A stretch of 64,000 nucleotides of DNA from CAJXVY01 sp965660355 (GCA_965660355.1 CBFHZN010000005.1:1-64000); one strand, 5' to 3'. Positions 8,024 through 16,437 are shown, numbered from the stretch's first letter. The notes: a model not told the origin generated them from the sequence alone. Numbers and translations are program-made.

Positions 8024-8857
8024 ATGAACGAAAAACCAACCCGCTCTGAGCAGCGCGAAATCGCAAGACAAAAAGCACGTGAAATTCGTGAACAGCAGCA
8101 AAAGAAGGAAAAGCGCAACAAGCTGATTATTCAGCTAAGTGTTGTTGTTGTTTTGCTTGGAACAGTTGGTGTGGTGGTTGCCTTCATCTTTGGCTCCCAG
8201 GGTTCGGATGTCGCAAGACCAGACCTTGGAGAGAAGCCAGCAAACATGGAATACGACAACGGAATACGTCTGGGTGAGGGGCTAGAACCAGTTGCCAACT
8301 CCGAGCAGCAGGACATTCCCAACATTCAGATTTGGGTTGACTACCAGTGCCCCGTTTGCCAGGCATTTGATGTTCCCAATAACCAGCAGATTCGCTCATG
8401 GGTTGACACTGGGGTTGCAACGGTTGAGTACCACCCAATTAGTTTTCTAGATCGCTCTAGTGTTGATAATTATTCATCAAGGGCTGCAAACTTCGCAGCC
8501 TGCACTGCAAATTACAGCCCAGAGAGCTACTTCGAAGTCAATGGCATCTTGATGGAACGTCAGCCAGGAGAGGGAACCGGCAATCTAGACAACAGCGACC
8601 TGCTTGGAATAGCTGAAGAAGCTGGGGTAAACGTGGATGAGGATTTCACAGCCTGTGTTGAATCCAAAGCCTTTGGCGACTGGATTCAAGAGACCACCAA
8701 CGAGGTGTTGACAAACCCAAGACCAGACAGCGGAATCCAGATCTCTGGGACACCCGCAGTGATCGTCGATGGCGAGGAATACACCTGGGCAAGTGGCGAG
8801 GAATTGGTAAACCCAGCAAGGTTTGCTTCATTTGTGCAGTCAACAATGGCTGAATAA
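8024..8857 (+). CDS. Membrane-anchored DsbA-like thiol oxidoreductase
   Basis: This 277-residue protein starts with a very basic, coiled cytoplasmic segment (about 1-34), followed by one transmembrane helix (about 36-58) and an extracytoplasmic thioredoxin-like domain. The redox motif is CPVC in WVDYQCPVCQAFD, and the cis-Pro loop is ISGTPAVIVDG. Two further cysteines (FAACTA, FTACVE) could form a structural pair. It probably oxidises or isomerises disulfides in exported proteins. There is no Shine-Dalgarno; GATAAT ends 7 nt before the ATG, which suggests a leaderless mRNA. Confidence 0.87.
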   Translation: MNEKPTRSEQREIARQKAREIREQQQKKEKRNKLIIQLSVVVVLLGTVGVVVAFIFGSQGSDVARPDLGEKPANMEYDNGIRLGEGLEPVANSEQQDIPNIQIWVDYQCPVCQAFDVPNNQQIRSWVDTGVATVEYHPISFLDRSSVDNYSSRAANFAACTANYSPESYFEVNGILMERQPGEGTGNLDNSDLLGIAEEAGVNVDEDFTACVESKAFGDWIQETTNEVLTNPRPDSGIQISGTPAVIVDGEEYTWASGEELVNPARFASFVQSTMAE

Positions 8858-8878
8858 CCGCTAGACTTTCAAAGGTTT

Positions 8879-8951
8879 GCCGGCATGGCGCAACTGGTAG
8901 CGCATCCGACTTGTAATCGGAAGGTTAGGGGTTCAAGTCCCCTTGCCGGCT
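8879..8951 (+). tRNA. tRNA-Thr (anticodon UGU)
   Basis: This is a 73-nt cloverleaf: acceptor GCCGGCA/TGCCGGC, D stem GCGC/GCGC, anticodon stem TCCGA/TCGGA with loop CTTGTAA (anticodon TGT), T stem AGGGG/CCCCT with loop TTCAAGT, and discriminator T. CCA is not encoded. A TAGACT hexamer at 8862-8867 may be its -10 element. Confidence 0.96.
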
Positions 8952-8973
8952 CTAAAGATGATTGCCTTAATGG

Positions 8974-10587
8974 CTAACCGGATTCGCTTACCTTGAATTG
9001 GCAGTCGTCCACCCCACAATTTAGAACTTGAATTTGTAAACCTTCAACAGTGGCTGTTTCTCCTGCCCCTAGCGTGCCCACCCACTTACCTCGGTAGCGC
9101 TGCTCCTTGATAAGAGGTTCGATTGCCTGAATTCCCGAATTTACCCCGTCGTAACCAATTTCACTTCGTGTGTCGACTTTGTATATAAACAAGCCCTCTT
9201 TCCAACCGGTGAATCTGTCAAAAGGTTGATGCGTCCTGTGTTCAATAACCAACGTCTCAAAATCAGACAACTTCGTCATGACCGCTTTGGTCTCATAGTC
9301 GGCACTAGAAAGGGGCGATAGCTTATGACTCGTCTCCAGTTTTGGCCGACTGTTTGTTTCTATGCAACGAACCTGAGAGTCATCTATCCAACCTAACCTC
9401 CATTTGGTCCACGCAATGTAGTCCGGGGATATGTCCCCCCAGTACATAACATCAAAAATCGCAGCCGTATCCTGAGAGTGATAAATATGAGGCATGCCCA
9501 GCGCATGTCCCATTTCATGCGCTAACCAAATCCACTCGCTGTTGAATCGATACATGTCCGCCCCGCCGGTTACGCCCACTTGGACTCGACCTTCGTCAGT
9601 CATTTGACCCTCTCCGTCACGGGCAATTGATACGGGACCGTATGCAATGTCTACAACTCCTACAGGCGGAACGAAGACAACTGCATCAACGCCAGTAAAG
9701 TCAACGAAAGGGTCCGCCGCCTCAAGGGCAGTGACATAGTAAAGATAACCGTCACCTTGATTCCACTCTTGCATTCCGAAATATCCTGAAGCCACAGGAA
9801 CCTGGACTCTCTCTGGGTGCAGGCTCATATTGATCTTCGCTCGGCCATAACTTGACCTGTCCATGAAATTCAGGAACTCATCAAATTGGTTATACGTTGT
9901 TCGCATGCCGTTTTTAGTTCCCTGGATATCTGTGAAATCCAGTGCTATAACCCTGATGTTGATCTGATCTCTTGATGGAAGGTAATCATCCGACAAGGGA
10001 AAGCTAATTCTTTCGCCCCTGGAATCAGTAGCAGCGGACGGCAGCTTACAGGAGGATGAACTGAGGAGTTGTTGAGCTGGTGTGTCTTCAACTGTCGCAA
10101 AATTTGAATTTTGCGAGCTTTCATCATCGGCACTGACTCCGCCGTCTTCGTTCAGGCAAAGGACCCCATCTCTATTGGAGTCTAGGTGCTGATTTTTGAT
10201 GAAAATCTGTGTAGATACCTCGACACCGTCAATCTGTGATTTTTCAGCAGCCTCGAAGCTAACAGCAGGACCTAAACCCATCCAGAAATTCTCCCATTCA
10301 ACGCAGTTTTCTATTCTGGGTATCCGGTTGTCCTCAAGCAGATATCCATGATTTGAATTTTCAAACGGATTTGGAATGTCGTAGGAAAATTCTGGCTGGA
10401 CTTCATCTGCTGTTGCCCCGCCGTCCAGAGTTTCTTCTGTGTCGGAATTATCGCGGGAACTTGAATCCGCTCCTGTTTCACTGGTCTGTTCGGCATTCGA
10501 CTCATCTGTCGATACATCCCCTGGTTCCGAGCACCCGAATAGAACTAGAGCCGATATCGCAATCATTGAAACAAACCTAGGCCTCAA
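8974..10587 (-). CDS. Secreted lipoprotein with metzincin-type zinc protease motif and Excalibur-like motif
   Basis: This 537-residue protein starts with a signal peptide ending in a lipobox (LFGC, Cys at about 19) and a Ser/Thr/Glu/Asp-rich linker (about 20-65). A region with a calcium-loop/Cys pattern (LDSNRDGVLCLNE, with ENCVEWENF before it) resembles the Excalibur motif. The catalytic core contains HEMGHALGMPH at 357-367, the zinc signature HExxHxxGxxH of metzincins. It is probably an extracellular, membrane-tethered peptidase of unknown substrate. The start is TTG with a G-rich stretch upstream; an internal ATG at 10566 would lose the basic signal-peptide start. Flanking genes suggest an accessory insertion between tRNA-Thr and lysE. 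Confidence 0.8.
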   Translation of the reverse strand: MRPRFVSMIAISALVLFGCSEPGDVSTDESNAEQTSETGADSSSRDNSDTEETLDGGATADEVQPEFSYDIPNPFENSNHGYLLEDNRIPRIENCVEWENFWMGLGPAVSFEAAEKSQIDGVEVSTQIFIKNQHLDSNRDGVLCLNEDGGVSADDESSQNSNFATVEDTPAQQLLSSSSCKLPSAATDSRGERISFPLSDDYLPSRDQINIRVIALDFTDIQGTKNGMRTTYNQFDEFLNFMDRSSYGRAKINMSLHPERVQVPVASGYFGMQEWNQGDGYLYYVTALEAADPFVDFTGVDAVVFVPPVGVVDIAYGPVSIARDGEGQMTDEGRVQVGVTGGADMYRFNSEWIWLAHEMGHALGMPHIYHSQDTAAIFDVMYWGDISPDYIAWTKWRLGWIDDSQVRCIETNSRPKLETSHKLSPLSSADYETKAVMTKLSDFETLVIEHRTHQPFDRFTGWKEGLFIYKVDTRSEIGYDGVNSGIQAIEPLIKEQRYRGKWVGTLGAGETATVEGLQIQVLNCGVDDCQFKVSESG

Positions 10588-10624
10588 TGTGCCACCCCCG
10601 TGACTCCGATTACTAACTTAGTGT

Positions 10625-10657
10625 AGCTCTTTACGGAAGAGCCTAAATTACTCTTCC
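10625..10657 (-). promoter_or_regulatory. Alternative hairpins upstream of the metalloprotease gene
   Basis: On the minus strand, segment GGAAGAG (10657-10651) can pair with CTCTTCC (10641-10635); the latter can instead pair, as GCTCTT, with AAGAGC (10631-10626). The two stems exclude each other. They lie 38-70 bp before the gene start. Neither is followed by a T-run, so a simple terminator is not supported, and the function is unknown. Confidence 0.25.
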
Positions 10658-10696
10658 TTATTTATGACGACCGAGCTTATTCCCTAAGTGGGCCAT

Positions 10697-11317
10697 TTAG
10701 CTGACTGCTGTATGGATTCCAACTCCTGCAATCGCAACCCCACCCGCAGCCCTGACTGCGGCAATTCTTGATTCGGAGTTCACCAGCCACTCCCTTGCGC
10801 TTCCTGCTGCGAAGGCATAAACCAAGTCACTCAAGGTTCCGATAACCAGAAATATCACGCCGAGTAAGAGCATCTGAATTGGCACGTTTCTAAACTCTGG
10901 GTTTACAAACTGGGGCATGGTCGCAACAAAAAACACAATGGTCTTGGCGTTTGTCATGCCAACCACGAAGCTGTCGGCTAAGACTTTTCTAGTTTTGACG
11001 TTTCCATCCAGTGAGAGATCTATGGGTTGCTTGCGAGTGAGGATTGCTCGGATTCCTAGATAAACCAAAAAGCCTGCTCCAACAAATTTCATGACATTGA
11101 ATGCTATTGCGCTGGAGGCAACAAGCGCACCTAGGCCAAAGGCGACGGCGAGAATCTGCAAGGTAACTCCTGCGGCGTGACCAAAAACAGTCAGCACTGC
11201 ACCACTTCGTCCAATTGTCATAGCCCTGGCAATAACGAAGGTGACTCCTGGACCCGGAATGATGATGATCACAATCGAGACCAAAAGCCAGCCGATTAGG
11301 TTTTCAGTTGTTGGCAC
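10697..11317 (-). CDS. LysE/RhtB-family amino-acid exporter
   Basis: This 206-residue inner-membrane protein is predicted to have five or six helices. The family opening is clear: WLLVSIVIIIIPGPGVTFVIARAM, with the PGPG motif, then GHAAGVTLQILAVAFGLGAL. LysE/RhtB proteins export amino acids such as lysine, homoserine or threonine; the substrate cannot be read from sequence. The start is GTG; TAACAT ends 7 nt upstream and no ribosome site is seen, so the mRNA is probably leaderless. Confidence 0.87.
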   Translation of the reverse strand: MPTTENLIGWLLVSIVIIIIPGPGVTFVIARAMTIGRSGAVLTVFGHAAGVTLQILAVAFGLGALVASSAIAFNVMKFVGAGFLVYLGIRAILTRKQPIDLSLDGNVKTRKVLADSFVVGMTNAKTIVFFVATMPQFVNPEFRNVPIQMLLLGVIFLVIGTLSDLVYAFAAGSAREWLVNSESRIAAVRAAGGVAIAGVGIHTAVS

Positions 11318-11327
11318 AGAAAGGATG

Positions 11328-11726
11328 TTAGCTTGCTTTGAATTTGAGACTCACGCTATTGATGCAGAATCTTTCCCCGGTTGGTGTTTGCGGGGCATCG
11401 TCAAAAACATGACCCAGGTGACCGCCACACTTGGCGCACCTGACTTCGGTGCGAACCATGCCGTGACTTACATCCTCGACCAATTCAACCTTTTCTGTGT
11501 TTTTTGGCTCATAAAAACTTGGCCAACCAGATTTTGAATCAAACTTAGTGTTTGAATCAAATAGCTCCTCGCCGCATCCGCGGCAGGTGAATACTCCTTC
11601 ACGGTGTTCATCCAGCAATTCTCCGGTGAATGGCCTCTCTGTTCCCGCGAGCCTTAGAACCTGAAATTCAATCTCATCAAGTTCTTCACGCCACTGTTCG
11701 TTTGTCTTTGAGACGGGATAGTCCAT
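11328..11726 (-). CDS. msrB: Peptide-methionine (R)-S-oxide reductase
   Basis: This 132-residue protein repairs methionine-R-sulfoxide in proteins. Two CxxC pairs (CRGC and CAKC) bind structural zinc. The substrate motif SGWPSFYEP and the catalytic Cys in RFCINSVSLKF are present, as is GHLGHVFDD. The length matches stand-alone MsrB. It has a good ribosome site (GGGGGAA) and lies 10 bp upstream of lysE on the same strand. Confidence 0.94.
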   Translation of the reverse strand: MDYPVSKTNEQWREELDEIEFQVLRLAGTERPFTGELLDEHREGVFTCRGCGEELFDSNTKFDSKSGWPSFYEPKNTEKVELVEDVSHGMVRTEVRCAKCGGHLGHVFDDAPQTPTGERFCINSVSLKFKAS

Positions 11727-11800
11727 AAGTTCCCCCTAATGGGTTGATAACAACTAGCTGACAGAATCATTTAGTTAAACAATTTGTATCATTCTGCTAC

Positions 11801-11863
11801 TAGACTCACTCAAAGTCGAGTTCGGCGGCATTGCTTCCGTTTCGTCTCACCCAGAGTGGGTGA
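11801..11863 (+). promoter_or_regulatory. Promoter-like hexamer and 5' leader hairpin of the cold-shock gene
   Basis: TAGACT (11801-11806) is a likely -10 element, predicting a leader of about 70 nt. Within it a perfect 7-bp stem TCACCCA/TGGGTGA with a GAG loop (11847-11863) ends just before the ribosome site AGGAAGAGG (11871-11879). A long structured leader is typical of cold-shock mRNAs; a thermosensing role here is inference. Confidence 0.4.
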
Positions 11864-11884
11864 CATAGTAAGGAAGAGGTAGTT

Positions 11885-12088
11885 ATGGCCACCGGAGTAG
11901 TTAAGTGGTTCAATTCAGAAAAAGGCTTTGGTTTCATTGCCCAGGATGGTGGTGCTGATGTGTTTGTTCACTACAGCGCAATCAATTCAAACGGATTCAA
12001 AAATCTAGAAGAAAATCAGCGTGTTGAGTTTGAGCTAACAGATGGTCCTAAGGGTCCACAGGCTCAAGATGTCAGCGTTGTTGAATAA
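11885..12088 (+). CDS. cspA: Cold-shock protein (CspA family)
   Basis: This single cold-shock domain of 67 residues binds single-stranded nucleic acid. RNP1 (KGFGFIAQD) and RNP2 (VFVHYSAI) are intact. It acts as an RNA chaperone and is usually abundant. A longer relative with a C-terminal extension lies at 20017. Confidence 0.95.
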   Translation: MATGVVKWFNSEKGFGFIAQDGGADVFVHYSAINSNGFKNLEENQRVEFELTDGPKGPQAQDVSVVE

Positions 12089-12115
12089 GTTTTCTTAAAA
12101 CAATAATCTCGTTAG

Positions 12116-12182
12116 CTTGCACTCTTTGACTTAGAGTGCTAAAAATTAGTTAGCACTCTTGTTATGGGAGTGCTAACTAATT
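12116..12182 (+). promoter_or_regulatory. Tandem CIRCE operators (HrcA sites) and groEL promoter
   Basis: The downstream site is a perfect CIRCE: TTAGCACTC, 9-nt spacer, GAGTGCTAA (12150-12176). Its inverted arms extend to 15 bp (12144-12158 and 12168-12182). A second site directly upstream (12116-12142) has CTTGCACTC, 9-nt spacer, GAGTGCTAA and two mismatches. TTGCAC (12117-12122) may also serve as -35 with TAAAAA (12140-12145) as -10, so HrcA binding would cover the promoter. The hrcA gene is not in this window. Confidence 0.9.
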
Positions 12183-12212
12183 CGTTTTAAGAGCAACGGG
12201 AGATAAGCCAAA

Positions 12213-13835
12213 ATGGCAAAAATTATTCACTTTGATGAGGAGGCCCGTCGCGGTCTAGAACGCGGCCTCAATCAATTGGCAGACACCGTAAAGGTGACCC
12301 TTGGCCCAAGAGGCCGAAATGTCGTATTGGAAAAGAAGTGGGGAGCCCCCACGATTACCAATGACGGTGTTTCAATCGCAAAGGAAATTGACCTAGAGGA
12401 CCCATTTGAAAAAATTGGTGCCGAACTGGTCAAAGAGGTAGCCAAGAAAACCGACGATGTCGCAGGTGACGGAACCACCACAGCAACTGTTTTGGCCCAA
12501 GCGCTAGTTCGCGAGGGTTTGCGAAACGTTGCAGCCGGTGCGGATCCAATGAGTCTGCGCAGAGGTATTGAAAAAGCAGCCGACGAGGTAACCAAGAAAC
12601 TTATCGAGATGGCAGTTCCTGTCGAGACTCGTGAGCAGATTGCCTCAACCGCCGCCATCAGTGCCGCTGACAAAGAAATTGGTGACATCATCGCCGAGGC
12701 CATTGACAAGGTCGGCAAAGAGGGAGTAGTTACCGTCGAGGAGTCAAACACCTTCGGAACTCACCTAGAGCTAACCGAGGGTATGCGCTTTGACAAGGGA
12801 TACATCTCTGCCTACATGGTCACCGACTCTGAGCGACAGGAAGCAATCCTGGAAGACGCTTATGTTTTGATTGTCAACGGCAAGATCACCAACATGAAGG
12901 ATTTGCTACCAGTAGTTGACAAGGTAATGCAGTCAGGCAAGCCAATGCTGATCATTGCTGAAGATGTTGAGGGTGAAGCCCTAGCAACTTTGGTTGTGAA
13001 CAAAATCCGTGGCATTTTCAAATCAGTTGCCGTGAAGGCGCCTGGATTTGGAGATCGTCGCAAGGCAATGCTGCAGGACATGGCAATTTTGACCGGCGGA
13101 CAGGTTATCGCCGAAGAGGTTGGTTTGAAACTAGAAAACACCTCTCTTGAAATGTTGGGACGCGCTCGCAAGGTGGTTATCACCAAAGACGAGACCACCA
13201 TTGTTGAGGGTGCTGGAGATGCAGATCAGATTGCTGGTCGCGTTGAGCAGATTCGTCGCGAGATTGAAGCAACCGACAGTGACTACGACCGTGAGAAGCT
13301 GCAGGAGCGCTTGGCAAAGCTTGCCGGTGGTGTTGCGGTTATCCGCGCGGGTGCTGCAACCGAGGTTGAGCTGAAAGAGCGTAAGCACCGCATCGAGGAT
13401 GCCGTTCGTAACGCAAAGGCGGCTGTAGATGAAGGAATTGTTGCTGGTGGTGGTGTTGCATTGCTACAGGCTGGCAAAAAAGCCTTCGCAAGTTTGCAAC
13501 TCGATGGCGATGAGGCAACTGGTGCAAAGATTGTCGAACTAGCAATCTCATCCCCACTGAAGCAGATTGCTTTGAACGCAGGACTGGAGCCAGGTGTTGT
13601 TGCTGAGAAAGTGGCGGGTCTTGAAGACGGCCACGGTCTCAACGCTGCAACTGGAGCCTACGAGAACATGCTCGAAGGTGGAATCAGTGATCCTGTGAAG
13701 GTGACTCGCTCAGCACTTCAGAACGCAGCCAGCATTGCAGGGCTATTCCTGACAACCGAGGCTGTTGTTGCTGAGAAGCCAGAGCCAGTGCAGCCAGCAC
13801 CAGCTGGCCACGGTGGCGAGGACATGGGCTTCTAA
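12213..13835 (+). CDS. groEL: Chaperonin GroEL (60 kDa)
   Basis: This 540-residue Hsp60 subunit folds proteins in the cytosol in an ATP-driven double ring. Hallmarks are VTLGPRGRNVVLEKKWG and GDGTTTATVLAQ near the nucleotide site, and the apical and equatorial domains in full. The C-terminus ends GHGGEDMGF and lacks both the GGM repeats of E. coli GroEL and the His-rich tail of actinobacterial GroEL1, so it is GroEL2-like. No groES is adjacent. The ribosome site is GGGAGA. Regulation by HrcA is indicated by the two CIRCE operators. Confidence 0.97.
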   Translation: MAKIIHFDEEARRGLERGLNQLADTVKVTLGPRGRNVVLEKKWGAPTITNDGVSIAKEIDLEDPFEKIGAELVKEVAKKTDDVAGDGTTTATVLAQALVREGLRNVAAGADPMSLRRGIEKAADEVTKKLIEMAVPVETREQIASTAAISAADKEIGDIIAEAIDKVGKEGVVTVEESNTFGTHLELTEGMRFDKGYISAYMVTDSERQEAILEDAYVLIVNGKITNMKDLLPVVDKVMQSGKPMLIIAEDVEGEALATLVVNKIRGIFKSVAVKAPGFGDRRKAMLQDMAILTGGQVIAEEVGLKLENTSLEMLGRARKVVITKDETTIVEGAGDADQIAGRVEQIRREIEATDSDYDREKLQERLAKLAGGVAVIRAGAATEVELKERKHRIEDAVRNAKAAVDEGIVAGGGVALLQAGKKAFASLQLDGDEATGAKIVELAISSPLKQIALNAGLEPGVVAEKVAGLEDGHGLNAATGAYENMLEGGISDPVKVTRSALQNAASIAGLFLTTEAVVAEKPEPVQPAPAGHGGEDMGF

Positions 13836-13846
13836 AAAAAGTTCAC

Positions 13847-13883
13847 AAAAACAGGGTGGCCAATTTGGTCACCCTGTTTTTTT
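13847..13883. terminator. Bidirectional intrinsic terminator between groEL and the WXG100 gene
   Basis: A perfect 12-bp stem (13847-13858 with 13870-13881) encloses an 11-nt loop that can pair further. A T-run (13877-13883) follows on the plus strand and a matching A-run precedes it, so it can stop transcription from both convergent genes. The T-run abuts the WXG100 stop codon. Confidence 0.9.
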
Positions 13884-14169
13884 ATAAAAACAATCTTTGG
13901 TTGGCCTGCTCAATCTCTGAATACTGCTGGGCGGCATAAGCCAAAGCTGAACCCAGCTCAGCCAGCTGCGCATCAACCGAATCCGATGTTGTTCGCCATC
14001 TGACTACCAGCTCTTGAAAACTGGTGGAGGCCTGACCCTGCCAAGAATCTTGCAAGGCAATGAGCTGGGTGTGGAGAGTGTCCACTTCAGATTTCAGACG
14101 TCCAATGGTGGCCTGGATGGTGCCATTGGCAGCCATTACTCTTTCACTATCAACTGAAAATTGGGGCAT
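13882..14169 (-). CDS. WXG100-family (ESAT-6-like) protein
   Basis: This 95-residue, all-helical protein has the WxG turn (LQDSWQGQASTSF) midway between two amphipathic helices, the size and layout of type VII secretion substrates. The secretion tail motif YxxxD/E is approximated by YSEIE near the C-terminus. No ESX/T7SS core gene is visible in this window, so secretion is inferred from the family. Convergent with groEL, with a shared terminator. Confidence 0.85.
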   Translation of the reverse strand: MPQFSVDSERVMAANGTIQATIGRLKSEVDTLHTQLIALQDSWQGQASTSFQELVVRWRTTSDSVDAQLAELGSALAYAAQQYSEIEQANQRLFL

Positions 14170-14214
14170 GCCAAAATCATTGCTTATTTCACATCGGCTG
14201 TTTGTGCTGAATAC

Positions 14215-15693
14215 CTAGCTGTTAGTAACTGAGGAATCCTGGGTGATGGGCAAAAGAATCTCAAAGGTGGCTCCCCCACCCTCTGTCTCCTTGATTTCAA
14301 TACTGCCGTTATGCGCCTCAACTATTGATTTCACAATCGCAAGCCCCAGACCGCTACCACCGGTCTCGTTGTTTCTTGAATTATCAACTCGATAAAAACG
14401 ATCAAAAACTTTTTCACGGAATTGTTCTGGGATTCCCTCACCCCGGTCAATGACTTTGATCAGGAGCCCCTCATCGCTTTCACCCAAAGAAACTGAAACT
14501 GGTTTATCTGCGGGGCTGAATCTTGCAGCATTTGCTAAAAGATTGGTGAACACCTGTTTGATCTGATTTGAATCAACCTCGGCTCTGAGTTGCTTCGCCT
14601 CTGGAAGATCCGCTCCCGCTAAATCACATATTTCAAAGTCATTATCTAAATTGGCTGCTTGCGCATCTTGGACTGCGGATCTAGCTATTGCCAAAACATC
14701 CGCCTCGGTTTTTTGCAGTTCACTCAGCTCGTCTAGTCGAGTAAGCGTCAGCAGATTGTCAACCAATCCACTCATGCGTTTAGCTTCGGCTTCAATTCTC
14801 TCCATGGCCTCTGAGACATCGGCCTTTTTCTTCATTGCACCCATGCGATATAACTCCGCATAACCCTGCACACTCGCTAGCGGTGTTCTTAGTTCATGGC
14901 TTGCATCCGATAAAAACCTTCGCATTTGATCCAGCGTTTTACCTCTGGCGATAAACGCATTTTCAACCCCGTCAAGCATGGAGTTCAGAGACTTATTCAG
15001 CTTTCCTATTTCGGTGTTTTCGGGCTTTTCTAAAAGTCTTTTTTGGAAGTTTCCCCGTTCAACATCTGCGGCCGCCCGCTCCACTTCTCGAAGTGGTCTC
15101 AGGGCAGAAGAGATTGTTAGCCAAATAGAAAATCCTGCCAACACCAAGATAACCAAACCAACTCGACCACCAATGGCTGAATACTCAGCAATCAACCTTC
15201 TGTTTTCATTCACTGGAAGCGCTATGACAACCGAACCTTGAAATCGAGTCAATGGTTCGGCAACAACTCTGTATTCAACCTCCCGGGACTCTGTTTCAAC
15301 CTCAACATCAAAAGGGATTCCCTGTGTTGATCTAACGAAATCTAAATCCAGTCCACTTACGTTTGGAACCACCCTTGACTCGCTACCGCTTGCTACCAAG
15401 CCCAGGGCAAGGTCACCATCTTTGCTAACAAAGGCTATGTAGTAACCACTGGGTAGCGAAGGAAGGTTTATAAGACCAGCACCCATTCGAAACTCCAGGG
15501 AGGCGGGGTTTTCATTTTTTAGCTGCGAGACGGTGGCGCTGAGCAAAGTGTCGGTATTTGATTGGAGATAAGTTCTCAAAAGGGCAACTGTTGAAATCGA
15601 GGAACCAGCCAACAAAAGGGCAATCAGCATTACCGCCAAGGCGGTTAGCTTACTTCTGAGTGAAACTCGATCTAAAAGTTTGCCAATTTGCAA
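14215..15693 (-). CDS. Two-component sensor histidine kinase
   Basis: This 492-residue kinase has one transmembrane helix near 13-36, an extracytoplasmic sensor region of about 130 residues and a second helix near 175-195. A HAMP domain, a HisKA domain (FLSDASHELRTPLASVQGY, phospho-His in SHELRTP) and a HATPase domain (NLLANAARFS, DRGEGIPEQF, GGSGLGLAIVKS) follow. It starts with TTG immediately after the stop of the response-regulator gene, so the two form an operon. The architecture resembles TrcS/MprB-like kinases; the signal is unknown. Confidence 0.9.
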   Translation of the reverse strand: MQIGKLLDRVSLRSKLTALAVMLIALLLAGSSISTVALLRTYLQSNTDTLLSATVSQLKNENPASLEFRMGAGLINLPSLPSGYYIAFVSKDGDLALGLVASGSESRVVPNVSGLDLDFVRSTQGIPFDVEVETESREVEYRVVAEPLTRFQGSVVIALPVNENRRLIAEYSAIGGRVGLVILVLAGFSIWLTISSALRPLREVERAAADVERGNFQKRLLEKPENTEIGKLNKSLNSMLDGVENAFIARGKTLDQMRRFLSDASHELRTPLASVQGYAELYRMGAMKKKADVSEAMERIEAEAKRMSGLVDNLLTLTRLDELSELQKTEADVLAIARSAVQDAQAANLDNDFEICDLAGADLPEAKQLRAEVDSNQIKQVFTNLLANAARFSPADKPVSVSLGESDEGLLIKVIDRGEGIPEQFREKVFDRFYRVDNSRNNETGGSGLGLAIVKSIVEAHNGSIEIKETEGGGATFEILLPITQDSSVTNS

Positions 15694-16383
15694 CTAGCTG
15701 TCTGCCTTAATCATGTATCCGACACCTCGCTTGGTGGTTATCAGTGGTTTACTGCTCACGGGGTCTAGTTTCTTGCGGAGGTAGGAAACGTAGCTTTCCA
15801 CAATTCCCATCTCTCCATTGAAGTCATATTCCCACACGTGGTCAAGAATCTGCGCCTTGGTTAGCACTCTATTTGCATTTACTGCGAGATACCTGAGCAA
15901 CTGATACTCGGTGGGGGAGAGGTCAACCATAGAACCGTTTACCAAAACCTCGTGGGCATCCTCGTTGATTTCCAATTCACCAACTTTGATCACCGATGCT
16001 TGCAAATCTGGAGCGGATGATCTTCTTAGGATTGCCTGCAGCCTGGCAAGGATTTCATCCAAACTAAATGGCTTTGTCACATAGTCATCGCCACCAACTG
16101 TCAGTCCAGTTATCTTGTCTTGGGTTTCGTCTCTGGCGGTTAGAAACAAAACAGGTGTGGTGAGATCCATTGAACGGAGTTTTTTGGTGATGCTGAACCC
16201 GTTCATATCAGGAAGCATCACGTCTAAAACGATGATGTCTGGCTGCCAAGTGACGGCGGCTTCGATTGCTTTTTTGCCATTGATTGCGGTTTGAACCTCG
16301 TAGCCTGCAAATTTCAAACTTGCGGACAACAGGTCTCGAATGTTCGGTTCGTCATCGACGACTAATACTTTGATATCACTCAT
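15694..16383 (-). CDS. OmpR-family response regulator
   Basis: This 229-residue regulator has a receiver (VVDDEPN, phospho-Asp in IIVLDVMLPD, TARDE, YVTKPFS) and a winged-helix DNA-binding domain (ESYVSYLRKKLD, TTKRGVGYMI). It is cotranscribed with the kinase directly downstream. I chose the ATG at 16383 because homologous sequence begins at MSDIKVLVVDD and GATTAT sits 7 nt upstream, as in other leaderless genes here. An ATG at 16413 would add ten residues and has a poorly spaced AGGA. Confidence 0.88.
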   Translation of the reverse strand: MSDIKVLVVDDEPNIRDLLSASLKFAGYEVQTAINGKKAIEAAVTWQPDIIVLDVMLPDMNGFSITKKLRSMDLTTPVLFLTARDETQDKITGLTVGGDDYVTKPFSLDEILARLQAILRRSSAPDLQASVIKVGELEINEDAHEVLVNGSMVDLSPTEYQLLRYLAVNANRVLTKAQILDHVWEYDFNGEMGIVESYVSYLRKKLDPVSSKPLITTKRGVGYMIKADS

Positions 16384-16437
16384 ACTGAAAATAATCTCAT
16401 TGTTCTCTGGCATATTCCTGAGAGTTAGCTGGGGTTG

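Noticed and set aside
7885..8121. N-terminal extension of the MsiK-type ATPase up to 8121
   Set aside because: The extension crosses the hairpin leader and the divergent gene; homology and GGAG both point to ATG 7884.
12272..12751. 159-codon frame opposite groEL
   Set aside because: A Ser/Thr/Ala-rich antisense shadow of a conserved gene with no family resemblance.
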